Positions 51,766 to 59,095 of a DNA stretch of 64,000 nucleotides are shown here, piece after piece (within the stretch, counting starts at the first letter, position 1; each line of letters starts with the position of its first letter). Origin of the DNA: Gemmata sp051859125. GTDB lineage: Bacteria > Planctomycetota > Planctomycetia > Gemmatales > Gemmataceae. A program made the position numbers and the translations under genes. The stretch covers positions 1 to 64,000 of the forward strand of contig NZ_JBHYGG010000101.1 of the NCBI RefSeq assembly GCF_051859125.1. Reading direction: 5' to 3'. The notes beneath the pieces are model-generated. The model ran no database searches. It had not been told where the DNA came from and worked only from the letters and a program-made list of their open reading frames with translations.

Positions 51766-52284
51766 ATGTTAACCCACGCGAAGCCCACGGACGAGGAGTT
51801 CCTCGCCTTCTACCGCGGCGAGGCCCACAACCTCCGCGGCCACAGCTTCCAGGCGGTCCTCGACTGGTCCGACGATACCTGGGAGCAGGTCCACGACTTC
51901 ATCCAGTGGGTGTTCCCCAACGACAAACCGAGCGCGTACAACCCGGGCGCGCCGGTCCTCACCCCCGCGATCACTTCCCTCTGGCCCACCGACCCGCTGC
52001 TGAGCGCGAACCTGGAAGCGGCGTTCGCGCGGTGGCTCCGGTTCGCCGGCGTCGAGCGCGACCCGTCGGGGGCGTTCTGCTTCGCCGAGTCGCCGAACCT
52101 GGGCGTCTGGGCGCACCCGAACCACAACTGGCTGCGGATCACCCGTGTACTGACGTGCCTGCGACTCCTCGGCCGGCGCGACGACGCCACGCACCTGCTG
52201 GAGTTCCTGGAGGGCGTTGCCGCTCGCCGGTTCGGCATCGGCGACGACACGCTCCGCCACTGGCGCGCCGCGGCGAAGGCGTGA
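51766..52284 (+). CDS. Opioid growth factor receptor (OGFr)-domain protein
   Basis: A 172-residue protein carrying the OGFr_N-like domain: FLAFYRGEAHNLRG near 12-25, WEQVHDFIQWVFPNDKPSAYN near 40-60 (the family-defining HDFIQWLFP-type motif), PVLTPA near 64 and LRITRVLTCLRLLG near 124-137. Bacterial members have no known function. An ATG at 51766 follows a GTG at 51757; either would give a stop/start overlap with the metallopeptidase, and I prefer the ATG. The two genes are therefore probably cotranscribed. A hairpin terminator lies 38 bases beyond the stop. Confidence 0.85.
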   Translation: MLTHAKPTDEEFLAFYRGEAHNLRGHSFQAVLDWSDDTWEQVHDFIQWVFPNDKPSAYNPGAPVLTPAITSLWPTDPLLSANLEAAFARWLRFAGVERDPSGAFCFAESPNLGVWAHPNHNWLRITRVLTCLRLLGRRDDATHLLEFLEGVAARRFGIGDDTLRHWRAAAKA

Positions 52285-52321
52285 CGCCGGGTTGCGGCTG
52301 ACGCCGCGTGCCGGAAGGCCG

Positions 52322-52349
52322 AGAGCCCACCCGAGGTCGGGTGGGCTCT
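52322..52349. terminator. Intrinsic terminator hairpin
   Basis: A 13-bp perfect stem (AGAGCCCACCCGA with its complement TCGGGTGGGCTCT) closed by two bases and followed by TTTCG on the plus strand. It lies between the convergent OGFr-domain and redoxin genes and could serve both. Confidence 0.7.
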
Positions 52350-52410
52350 TTCGCGTTGAAGGGGCCAGGGATCGGTCGTTCCAACATCGTTCCGCCGCGG
52401 GTGACCGGGC

Positions 52411-53391
52411 CTACTTTTCCAACTCCTTGACGAGGGCGGACACCTTGTCCCCCGTTGGCGTGCCGCTGTGCTTCTTCGTGAACGTCCGGAGCTGTTGGAG
52501 CACCTGTGCCTTTTGTGCGGCCGTCGCGGCGGCGACAGCGGTCCCGATCGGGGCGTACGCCCGGCGCGCGTTCAACTCGGCCACCACCGCCTTGTTGACG
52601 GCGAGCTTCTGCTTCGCTTCCTGCGCGCCTTTGAAGTTCGCCTCGGTGGGGAAGTGCGTGGTGACCTTGGTGTAGAGGTCGTAGGCCGCCACCGGGTCGG
52701 TCTCGACGGCCTTCTCGGCCTCGGTTTTCCAGGCGTCGGCCTCGGCCTTGAGTGCGTCGTAAAGCTTGTTGGCGGACTCGGCCACCGGCTTGACCGGGCT
52801 GCGGCGGAGGGGCGCGAGCAGCTTCATCCCCGCGTCCCACTGGTTCCACTCGAATGCGTCGAGAGCCGCTTTGAGCTTGGGGTCGTAGTCCTTAGGGTCG
52901 TACTTCCAGGCGGCCTTTTCCAGCGCTTTCTCGATTGTGGCCTTGTCCATCGTGTTGCCCACGATGGCCCCGTCCGGGCCGATCACGCGGAACTGCCAGA
53001 TGTTCTCCAGCGAGATCTTCTGACCGTAGCGCGCCTCCATGAGGCCCAGGCTGTCGGCGAAGATCGGCATCTTCAGCCCGGTCTCGCGGCCGTACCCGGT
53101 CACCGCGTCCAGCGTGTCGCCGGCCCCGACCGCGATGAACTTGACGGGCTTCCCCTCGAACGCCTTCACCACCTCGTTCCGCTCGGGAACGGCCCCCTTG
53201 CACCGTGGGCACTGGCTCTCGTAGAAGTACAGCACCACGACCTTGCCGCGGTAGTCGCTCAGTTGGTAGCTCTTGCCGTCGGCGAAGCGCCCGAGTGGGA
53301 AGTCGGGGGCGGTGTCCTGGGCGCCGGCGCACAGCGAGAGGAGGAGCGTGGCGCTGAACGACACGAGGTACCGCAGCGGAAAGGGCGTCAC
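52411..53391 (-). CDS. Periplasmic thioredoxin-like (AhpC/TSA-TlpA) protein
   Basis: A 326-residue exported redox protein. An N-terminal signal peptide (about 1-24, LVSFSATLLLSLCAGAQ) precedes a redoxin domain: SYQLSDYRGKVVVLYFYESQCPRC near 42-64 with active cysteines C61 and C64 in a CPRC motif, and KFIAVGAGDTLDAVTGY further on. A helical, lysine-rich C-terminal part (about 180-326) of unknown fold has two repeats of the KALEKAAWKYDP and KQKLAVNKAVVAEL types and may be a partner-binding extension. The CPRC dipeptide differs from thioredoxin CGPC. A CcmG/TlpA-like or peroxiredoxin-like role is possible. Confidence 0.85.
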   Translation of the reverse strand: MTPFPLRYLVSFSATLLLSLCAGAQDTAPDFPLGRFADGKSYQLSDYRGKVVVLYFYESQCPRCKGAVPERNEVVKAFEGKPVKFIAVGAGDTLDAVTGYGRETGLKMPIFADSLGLMEARYGQKISLENIWQFRVIGPDGAIVGNTMDKATIEKALEKAAWKYDPKDYDPKLKAALDAFEWNQWDAGMKLLAPLRRSPVKPVAESANKLYDALKAEADAWKTEAEKAVETDPVAAYDLYTKVTTHFPTEANFKGAQEAKQKLAVNKAVVAELNARRAYAPIGTAVAAATAAQKAQVLQQLRTFTKKHSGTPTGDKVSALVKELEK

Positions 53392-53495
53392 AGTTCACCT
53401 CTTTGACGTTGGGGCCCGTCGGGCCGGGGGCGGGGACATTCTACTCGGGCGAGGACCACCGGGCGAAATGTGGCGGGCCGCTGCCCCCGCAACGC

Positions 53496-53531
53496 GAGCC
53501 GGCCCACCCGTTGTAGCGGGTGGGCCGGCTC
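53496..53531 (-). terminator. Terminator of the DUF1501 gene
   Basis: A perfect 15-bp stem (53496-53510 with 53517-53531, GAGCCGGCCCACCCG and its complement) and a 6-base loop, starting 21 bases beyond the stop of the minus-strand DUF1501 gene. Confidence 0.7.
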
Positions 53532-53552
53532 GGTTCGATCAAGTTAGCCCAT

Positions 53553-54911
53553 TCAGCTGACGAGGGCCGGGATCCAGAGCTTGCCGGTCTTCTCGTTCGG
53601 CTTGTCGCCGGCGACGTAGTACGGGCGGCCGAGGTTGTCGCGGACGCTGGCGTTGGTCTCGGGGGTCGGGTCGATGCCGAGGCCCTTGTAGAGGGTGCCG
53701 AACAGTTCGAGCACGCTGGTCTCGTTCTCGGAGACGCTGGTGCCGTCCTTGTCGGTGGCCCCGTAGGCGACGCCGCCCTTGATGTTGCCGCCGCCGAGCA
53801 CGACCGACCAGCACCGGCTCCAGTGGTCGCGGCCGGCGTTCTGGTTGATGCGGGGGGTGCGCCCGAAGTCGCCCATCCACACGATGACGGTGTCCTTCAG
53901 CTTGCCGCGCTGTTCCAGGTCCTTGACCAGGGTGCCCATGGCCTTGTCGAGCACCGGGAGCCGCTGGGTGGCGAGGGTCTGGTGGGTGTTGGCGTGGAGG
54001 TCCCACCCGCCGAGGGTGATCTGGACGGCGGCGGTGCCGGCCTCGACCAGCTTACGGGCGAGGAGGGCCGACCGGCCGAACTGGTCGTTGCCGTACTCTT
54101 CCTTCAGCTTCGGGTCGATCGGCTTGCCGTCGATCTCCTTGTCGAGGCTGAACACGTCCTTGCGGGTGGAGACGACGAGGTTCAGGGCCTTCTCGTAGAC
54201 TTCCTTGTGGGCCTGGGCGGCGTCCAGGACCATCGGCTTGCCGGTCTTGCTGTCGATCGGCATGCCGGTGCTGAAGCTGCCCTCGACGCGGTTGAACAGG
54301 GCGGCGCGGCGGGCCATGCGGCCCTCGTCGATCCCGGCGGGGGCGGCGATGTTTTCCGGCGGGGTGCCCGGGTTCTGGACGTTGAACGGGGCGTACTTCA
54401 TGCCGAGGAAGCCGGCGCCGCCGCGGGGGCCGCCCACGGAGATCGAGGCCGGCAGGTCGGCGTTCTTCATCGCCTCGATGTCCATGGCCTGGTAGTAGGC
54501 CAGGACCGAGCCGATCGACGGGAAGTCGAGCAGCGGGTTCGGGGCGCGGCCGGTGTTCATCATCCGGGTGCCGCGGTCGTGGTCACCTTCCCGCGAGTTC
54601 AGCGAGCGGATGATCGACAGGTTCTTGAACTGCTTGGCGACCAGCGGCAGGTGCTCGCTGATCTCGACGCCGCTGGCGGCGGTCGGCTTCGGCTTGTGCG
54701 GGCCGCCGTTCTGGCTCTCGGGCTTCAGGTCCCACAGGTCGATCGTCGGGGGGCCGCCGGCCATCCACAGGATGATCAGGCTCTTTTGCTTCTTCTTCAT
54801 CTCCGGGGCCGCGGCGCGGACCTTCGCGAGGAAGTTCAGGCCGGGGAGGGTGACCGCGGTGCTGGCCGCGGCGTGCTGCAGAAAGTGCCGACGATCGGTG
54901 GTCCCGAACAT
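53553..54911 (-). CDS. DUF1501 Tat-exported protein
   Basis: A 452-residue DUF1501 protein. It begins with a twin-arginine signal (TTDRRHFLQHAA, Arg7-Arg8) and a hydrophobic AAASTAVTLPGLNFL core, so export through Tat is expected. Landmarks of the family: SLIILWMAGGPPTIDLWDLKP near 45-65 (split), GTRMMNTGRAPN near 125, GGWDLHANTHQTL near 308-320 and VIVWMGDFGRTPRIN near 350-364, followed by GRDHWSRCWSVVLGGGNIKGG. This is the alkaline-phosphatase-like metal site region. Planctomycetes often pair DUF1501 with DUF1549/DUF1553 proteins, but the local PSCyt1 gene is 4 kb away. Start at the ATG at 54911 gives the Tat motif its usual position. Confidence 0.92.
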   Translation of the reverse strand: MFGTTDRRHFLQHAAASTAVTLPGLNFLAKVRAAAPEMKKKQKSLIILWMAGGPPTIDLWDLKPESQNGGPHKPKPTAASGVEISEHLPLVAKQFKNLSIIRSLNSREGDHDRGTRMMNTGRAPNPLLDFPSIGSVLAYYQAMDIEAMKNADLPASISVGGPRGGAGFLGMKYAPFNVQNPGTPPENIAAPAGIDEGRMARRAALFNRVEGSFSTGMPIDSKTGKPMVLDAAQAHKEVYEKALNLVVSTRKDVFSLDKEIDGKPIDPKLKEEYGNDQFGRSALLARKLVEAGTAAVQITLGGWDLHANTHQTLATQRLPVLDKAMGTLVKDLEQRGKLKDTVIVWMGDFGRTPRINQNAGRDHWSRCWSVVLGGGNIKGGVAYGATDKDGTSVSENETSVLELFGTLYKGLGIDPTPETNASVRDNLGRPYYVAGDKPNEKTGKLWIPALVS

Positions 54912-55413
54912 GTGATGCGCTCCGAGGTTTCGCCGGCGTGCGGTCAGGCACGGCGGCAGGCGGGAAAGAACCAGTTCGACGGTTTCGGCGTTCTTCAAGC
55001 TCCGTCAACCGACAACCGACTTCGTGATTCGCGACTGAAATCCGTGTTCGCTGAGCTGGAGGCTTGCGTTTCAAGCCGGGCCGGTGCAGTTGGTTGTGGC
55101 TTGCTTCGGCGAGTTCGCTTGGCCCTCGACACTTCTTCTGACGCACACCGTAACCGGGAGTTCCCGATCCCGCACGAAAAAAGTCCAGAAACCGCGCCGG
55201 GTTGCGCCGCCGACGGGAATCCAACCCGAACTGGTACGCACCGTTCCGCTCCAATTCCGAACCGCGTGGCACTCGACCGTACTCTCCCGGGGCCAGCGCG
55301 ATCCTCGGCCGAGCGAGTCGCGACCGACGGCTCTGACGCCGGACGCCTCTCGATTAGGAGCACTTGTCACGCCCCGAGGCGGTTGTTATCCTTCCAGTGT
55401 CGAGTTGATCGCC
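54912..55413. other. Non-coding gap upstream of the DUF1501 gene
   Basis: A 502-bp stretch between the DUF1501 start and tRNA-Gln. I see no convincing gene or repeat. Sequence near 55100-55200 is a little less GC-rich and includes a short A run (CACGAAAAAAGTCC), which may be part of the DUF1501 promoter region; no boxes can be assigned. Confidence 0.4.
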
Positions 55414-55484
55414 TACCCCGTAGTGTAACGGTAGCACAACAGATTCTGATTCTGTTTGTCTAGGTTCGAATCCTAGCGGGGTAA
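55414..55484 (+). tRNA. tRNA-Gln (anticodon CTG)
   Basis: A 71-base cloverleaf: acceptor TACCCCG/CGGGGTA, D arm GTGT...GCAC, anticodon stem ACAGA/TCTGT with a seven-base loop TTCTGAT that places CTG at the anticodon, and a T arm CTAGG/CCTAG with loop TTCGAAT. The weak U1-A72 first pair is a feature of glutamine tRNAs. No CCA is encoded. Confidence 0.95.
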
Positions 55485-55727
55485 CTGCCGGAAGCCTCAC
55501 AAGTGCAAGGACTTGTGAGGCTTCTTCGTTTGCCGCACGGGCCACACTCACGCCCCACACCCGGCTACCCCGCCGCTCCCCCGTGGTCGAGCGAAACGAA
55601 GGAGCGAACGGGTCACGCGGGTCTTGGCAGCCGACGGGTGCTGCACCGGGACCGGATCGGTGAATCCACCTCAAGTCGGCCGCCCGCACGCATCGATGTT
55701 GCCCTGCACCCGGAGAGTGCGAGGCCC

Positions 55728-56111
55728 ATGAACGCAACGCAACCAGACCTGATCGTCCGCAAGGCCCGGGGCATGGGCCGGGGCGTGTTCGCCGGGCGCG
55801 CGTTCCGCAAGGGCGAAGTCATCGAGGTGTGCCCGGTCATCCGCATGCCTTCGGCCCCCGTCGGGAGCCTCGGGGTACTGGATCACTACGTCTTCAAGTG
55901 GGGACCGGGCGGCGAGGCCCTGGCCGTCGCACTGGGGTACGGGTCGCTGTACAACCACTCCCCGACGCCCAACGCGCGCTTCTCCCCGCGGACCGCGAGG
56001 GACGACATCGTCTTTCGGGCCAGTCGCGACATCGCAGCAGGCGAGCAGATCGTCATCGACTACGAGTGGACCGAGGAGGACTACGCCGCGTTCCGCGCTC
56101 CTGTGGAGTAG
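55728..56111 (+). CDS. SET domain protein
   Basis: A 127-residue single-domain SET protein. GRGVFAGRAFRKGEVIE near 17-33 is the N-SET entry, and the core has YNHSPTPNARFS near 78-89 (the NHSxxPN motif that binds SAM) and AGEQIVIDYEW near 106-116 (the pseudoknot tyrosine). All canonical residues for SAM-dependent protein lysine methylation appear to be present. Start at the ATG at 55728; the frame upstream belongs to the tRNA-flanking sequence. It is separated from tRNA-Gln by 243 bases and no partner gene is adjacent. Its substrate is unknown. Confidence 0.85.
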   Translation: MNATQPDLIVRKARGMGRGVFAGRAFRKGEVIEVCPVIRMPSAPVGSLGVLDHYVFKWGPGGEALAVALGYGSLYNHSPTPNARFSPRTARDDIVFRASRDIAAGEQIVIDYEWTEEDYAAFRAPVE

Positions 56112-56250
56112 CCCGTCGCGCGCCTTCAGTGTTCGGCTGATTCGACGTGCCGCGATTCGCAAGTGCTGACCAGTTCTGGGTCATCGGCTTCGGCACACGA
56201 AGTGCATAACTTTCTGACGCCAGCGGACGTCGCCCCAAGAGGAGACACGC

Positions 56251-56616
56251 ATGCGTCAGTTCATCTTCACGGCGGCTGCCGCCGCCGCACTCGCGGTTGC
56301 CGCCCCGTCGGTCGCCAGTGCACAGGTCATTGTGGGCGGGGGTTACCCGGCGTACTATGGCGGGTACTCGCAGTACGGCTACGGCACGGGTCTGTCGATC
56401 GGCAACGGCGGTCTGCTTCAACTCGGCTTGAATTCCGTCTTGGGCGGGAACAACTACGGCTACTCGCCCGGCTACTACGGCGGGTACAACAACTACGGTT
56501 ACGGCGGGTACAGCAACTACGGCTACCGCTCGTACAGCAACTACGGGAATCGCGGTTACGGCTACGGAAACCGCGGCTACGGCAACCGCTACTCGGGCGG
56601 CCGTCGCTTCCGCTAA
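56251..56616 (+). CDS. Gly/Tyr-rich small secreted protein
   Basis: A 121-residue exported protein with a signal peptide ending at VASAQ (about 24). The mature part is mostly Gly, Tyr, Asn and Ser in repeats such as GGYNNYGYGGYSNYGY and RGYGYGNRGYGN, ending in a basic GRRFR. It looks like a low-complexity structural or adhesive cell-surface protein, of the sort common in planctomycetes. Function unknown. A hairpin terminator follows 19 bases beyond the stop. Confidence 0.8.
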   Translation: MRQFIFTAAAAAALAVAAPSVASAQVIVGGGYPAYYGGYSQYGYGTGLSIGNGGLLQLGLNSVLGGNNYGYSPGYYGGYNNYGYGGYSNYGYRSYSNYGNRGYGYGNRGYGNRYSGGRRFR

Positions 56617-56635
56617 TCCCCGTGCGACGACAAGC

Positions 56636-56660
56636 GACCGCCGGATTAACTCCGGCGGTC
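56636..56660 (+). terminator. Terminator of the Gly/Tyr-rich protein gene
   Basis: A perfect 10-bp stem (GACCGCCGGA with TCCGGCGGTC) and 5-base loop TTAAC, followed by TCTTCG, placed 20 bases after the stop. Confidence 0.75.
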
Positions 56661-56831
56661 TCTTCGCGCGCTTCGATCTGCTCGCGCCGTCCGGCCGTTC
56701 GCAACGGGTTCGGTGCGGGGCTTTCCACGCCCGCGTTGCAAGTTTTGGGTGTTGGAGTCGAGGGAAGTAGGCTCGACCCGGAGGGGTCGGGCAGAATTAC
56801 CCGCCCCGGATCGGGCTGGGAGGTGTTGAAG

Positions 56832-56873
56832 GGGTGACTGACGGGATTCGAACCCGCGACTTCCAGATCCACA
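56832..56873. repeat. Partial tRNA-His copy, putative left attachment site
   Basis: 42 bases identical, except for one T-loop base, to the 3' half of the tRNA-His gene at 63671-63712 and in the same orientation. It spans the T arm and the 3' anticodon stem and ends one base past the anticodon complement, the position expected for a crossover in the anticodon loop. It lacks the 5' half, so it is a fragment and not a tRNA gene. Confidence 0.85.
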
Positions 56874-57509
56874 GACCCCAAATTAAGGCCGTGCTCGTCC
56901 CGGTCCAGGAACTTGAGTCGGTCCCCGCGACGGTTGCCGAACACGAACAGGGCGGCGGCGAGCGGGTCCCGCCGGAGGTGGGCGCGGACGAGGGCCGAGA
57001 GCCCACCGAAGCTCTTGCGCATGTCCGTGGGCGTAGACGAACACCCGCCCGGGCAGTGCCCAGTTCAGCACGACGCGGTATCGAGGGCGGCGACCACGGC
57101 ACGCAGGTGCGCCGCGTCGTACCCCGCCGGGCCCCGGAGGACGTGCCCGGACCGGAGCACCTGTTCCAACGGGGTGTTGGGTACGACACACAGAGTCAAC
57201 AAGTTCGGGCGCGGAACCCGAGCCGACCCCAACACGGTGCGACGCGGGCGCGTGTCGAGCTACGACGGGGCGAAGTGGCTGGCGCGGGGGGGAGTGAGTG
57301 CGTGCGGCCGTCGGTGCGCCGTCACGAGCCGCGATCTCCCTCCGCCGCGCGTCGAAGGACGGCTCGGTGAGTCGGGGCTCGCGGCAGAAGTCGCGGACGT
57401 TCAGACCCGAGGCGACCGCTGCCGCGAGCGTCGTACGCCAGAACCGTTCGAGCTTGGGATCACGCAGGTGGGGCCGCGGCACGGCGGGTTGGCCGGGGAA
57501 ATGCCCCAT
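56874..57509 (-). pseudogene. IS66-type transposase remnant (TnpA and TnpB parts)
   Basis: Fragmentary coding matter on the minus strand. From 57509 down to about 57060 it resembles the IS66 accessory protein TnpA: a FWRTTLAAAVASGLNVRDFCRE helix-turn-helix (split) and an LEQVLRSGHVLRGPAGYDAAHLR region (split). From about 57060 to 56874 it resembles TnpB: ALPGRVFVYAHGHA, then in another frame MRKSFGGLSALVRAHLRRDP, LFVFGNRRGDRLKFLDRDEHGL. At least one frameshift separates the parts. The similarity stops at 56873, exactly where the tRNA-His fragment begins. No inverted ends can be defined. Confidence 0.65.
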
Positions 57510-57639
57510 CGTACGTCAACACGCAAGACCTGGCCTTCACCGGACGATTGTACGGTGCCTCGCCCGACGGCTTCCGAAGTGGTCCATCGCGCCGGCGGCC
57601 TTCCCCCGAAGGCATGCAGAATCCCAAGGTGGTAGGGGC

Positions 57640-58033
57640 CATCTGCTCGGGCAGGACGCTAAGTGCTTTACGCAATTAGAATTGCTTCGCCGGATCTTCC
57701 AACTCTACTTGTAACGTGACAGAGTCAGCCCTCGCACAGGCGAATGACCGTTTCCCGTCGTTGACATACTGCACAAACCCGATCATTATAGTGGCGTAGT
57801 CGACACCGACTCTTGAATCTCCTCCGACGGTTGAGTTCGGCGACAACAGGTTGGGTGAACTTCGCGGCGACGGGCGCCGGGACTGTCCTGGGAAAGCCGG
57901 CTTCTCTCTCCAATTCCAAGGCCTTTCGGGGCGGCAAGCACACTTACCCTCCGGCCGTACCAGCGATTGCATCGCTGGTATCGTTCCGACCTGCGCGTAC
58001 GGGCGGACACGTTGTACTCATTTGGGGTGAACT
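57640..58033. other. AT-richer non-coding stretch before the DUF1559 gene
   Basis: I see no gene here. It is noticeably less GC-rich than the rest of the window (for example the TATAGTGG, TTTGGGG and AATTAGAATTGC patches), and it leads directly into the AT-rich 5' end of the DUF1559 gene. Probably a remnant of an inserted segment. Confidence 0.45.
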
Positions 58034-59095
58034 ATGCAAATTCAACGTCGTGGATTCACTTTGATTGAACTGCTAGTGGTCATCGCGATCATTGCAGTTC
58101 TTATTGGCCTCCTTCTGCCGGCCGTACAAAAATTTCGCGAAGCTGCGGCACGAGCGACGTGCCAGAACAATTTGAAGCAGATTGGGCTAGCGCTCCACAA
58201 CTACGAGAGCAGCCGCGGTCAGTTCCCGCCGGCGGCCGTGTGGCGGTCCGACCCCGCCAACCCGCCTGCGCCCCCGATCCCGCCAGGGTGGTACACGTTG
58301 GACGCGACCGGAGCCCCCACCACCACGGGGAGCGTCAGACACTCGATGTGGGCGTTCATCCTGCCCGAGATCGAGCAGGGGACGATCGCCGCGAACTATG
58401 ACTTCCACACGCACTGGACGAGCGGCGTGAACGCGAACCTGAGTGCGAAAGACATCAAAACCTACCAGTGCCCGTCCGCCCGCAACCCGCGGAAGGACGA
58501 CACGAACAGCTCCGGCGTGCCACTCGCCGTTCCCGTCTCGTGCGGCGACTACGCCCCGCTGAGCGGCATCCACCCGAATCTGAACAACGCCGTCCCGCAG
58601 ATCGTCGCGCCGCGGGGCGACACGACCGGGCTGTTTAAGAACGTGTGGTTCCCGCCGGACCCGACCACCCGCATCGCGAGCGTCACGGACGGGCTCTCGA
58701 ACACGATCGCCGTGGTGGAAGACGCGGGCAGACCGGACCTGTTCATCGGCACCGTGAAGCAGCCGTTCCCGACCCCTGCGTCGACGACCGGCGGGCTACC
58801 CGACAAGAGCAGTTACGGCGGGAACACGCAACTCAACGGTTACGTTTCGGGCGCCGGTTGGGGTCAACCCCGCAACCAGATCATCGTCGGTGGCTGGAAC
58901 AAGGCCGCGAACACGTACTTCGGCACCACCATGATTAACGGCACCAACTCACAAGAGGCTTACTCGTTCCACACCGGTGGAGCAAACGTCCTGTTCGGGG
59001 ACGGGTCCGTTCGGTTCCTCCGAGACAGCATCACCGCGGAAGCCTTCGTGTCGTTCGTGACAAAATCCGCCGGGGACATCCCGAGCGAGAACTAA
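58034..59095 (+). CDS. DUF1559 prepilin-like protein
   Basis: A 353-residue DUF1559 protein. The prepilin-like site follows G7 (RRG|FTLIELLVVIAIIAVLIG), then LPAVQKFREAAARATCQNNLKQ; the H-x9-DG signature is HTGGANVLFGDGSVRFL near 318-334. It belongs to the same family as the gene at 41215-42171. Codons in the first 120 bases use AAA, ATT, TTA-type forms more freely than the rest of the gene, which is GC-rich, so the gene may be a mosaic. Its stop overlaps the tail of the convergent truncated PSCyt1 gene. It lies inside the putative integrated segment. Confidence 0.9.
   Translation: MQIQRRGFTLIELLVVIAIIAVLIGLLLPAVQKFREAAARATCQNNLKQIGLALHNYESSRGQFPPAAVWRSDPANPPAPPIPPGWYTLDATGAPTTTGSVRHSMWAFILPEIEQGTIAANYDFHTHWTSGVNANLSAKDIKTYQCPSARNPRKDDTNSSGVPLAVPVSCGDYAPLSGIHPNLNNAVPQIVAPRGDTTGLFKNVWFPPDPTTRIASVTDGLSNTIAVVEDAGRPDLFIGTVKQPFPTPASTTGGLPDKSSYGGNTQLNGYVSGAGWGQPRNQIIVGGWNKAANTYFGTTMINGTNSQEAYSFHTGGANVLFGDGSVRFLRDSITAEAFVSFVTKSAGDIPSEN

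Noticed and set aside
56832..56873. A second tRNA gene
   Set aside because: Only the 3' half of tRNA-His is present, with no acceptor or D arm, so it is a fragment.
57060..57700. Plus-strand frames in the transposase remnant
   Set aside because: They are the complementary reading of the IS66-like sequence, which matches the minus strand.
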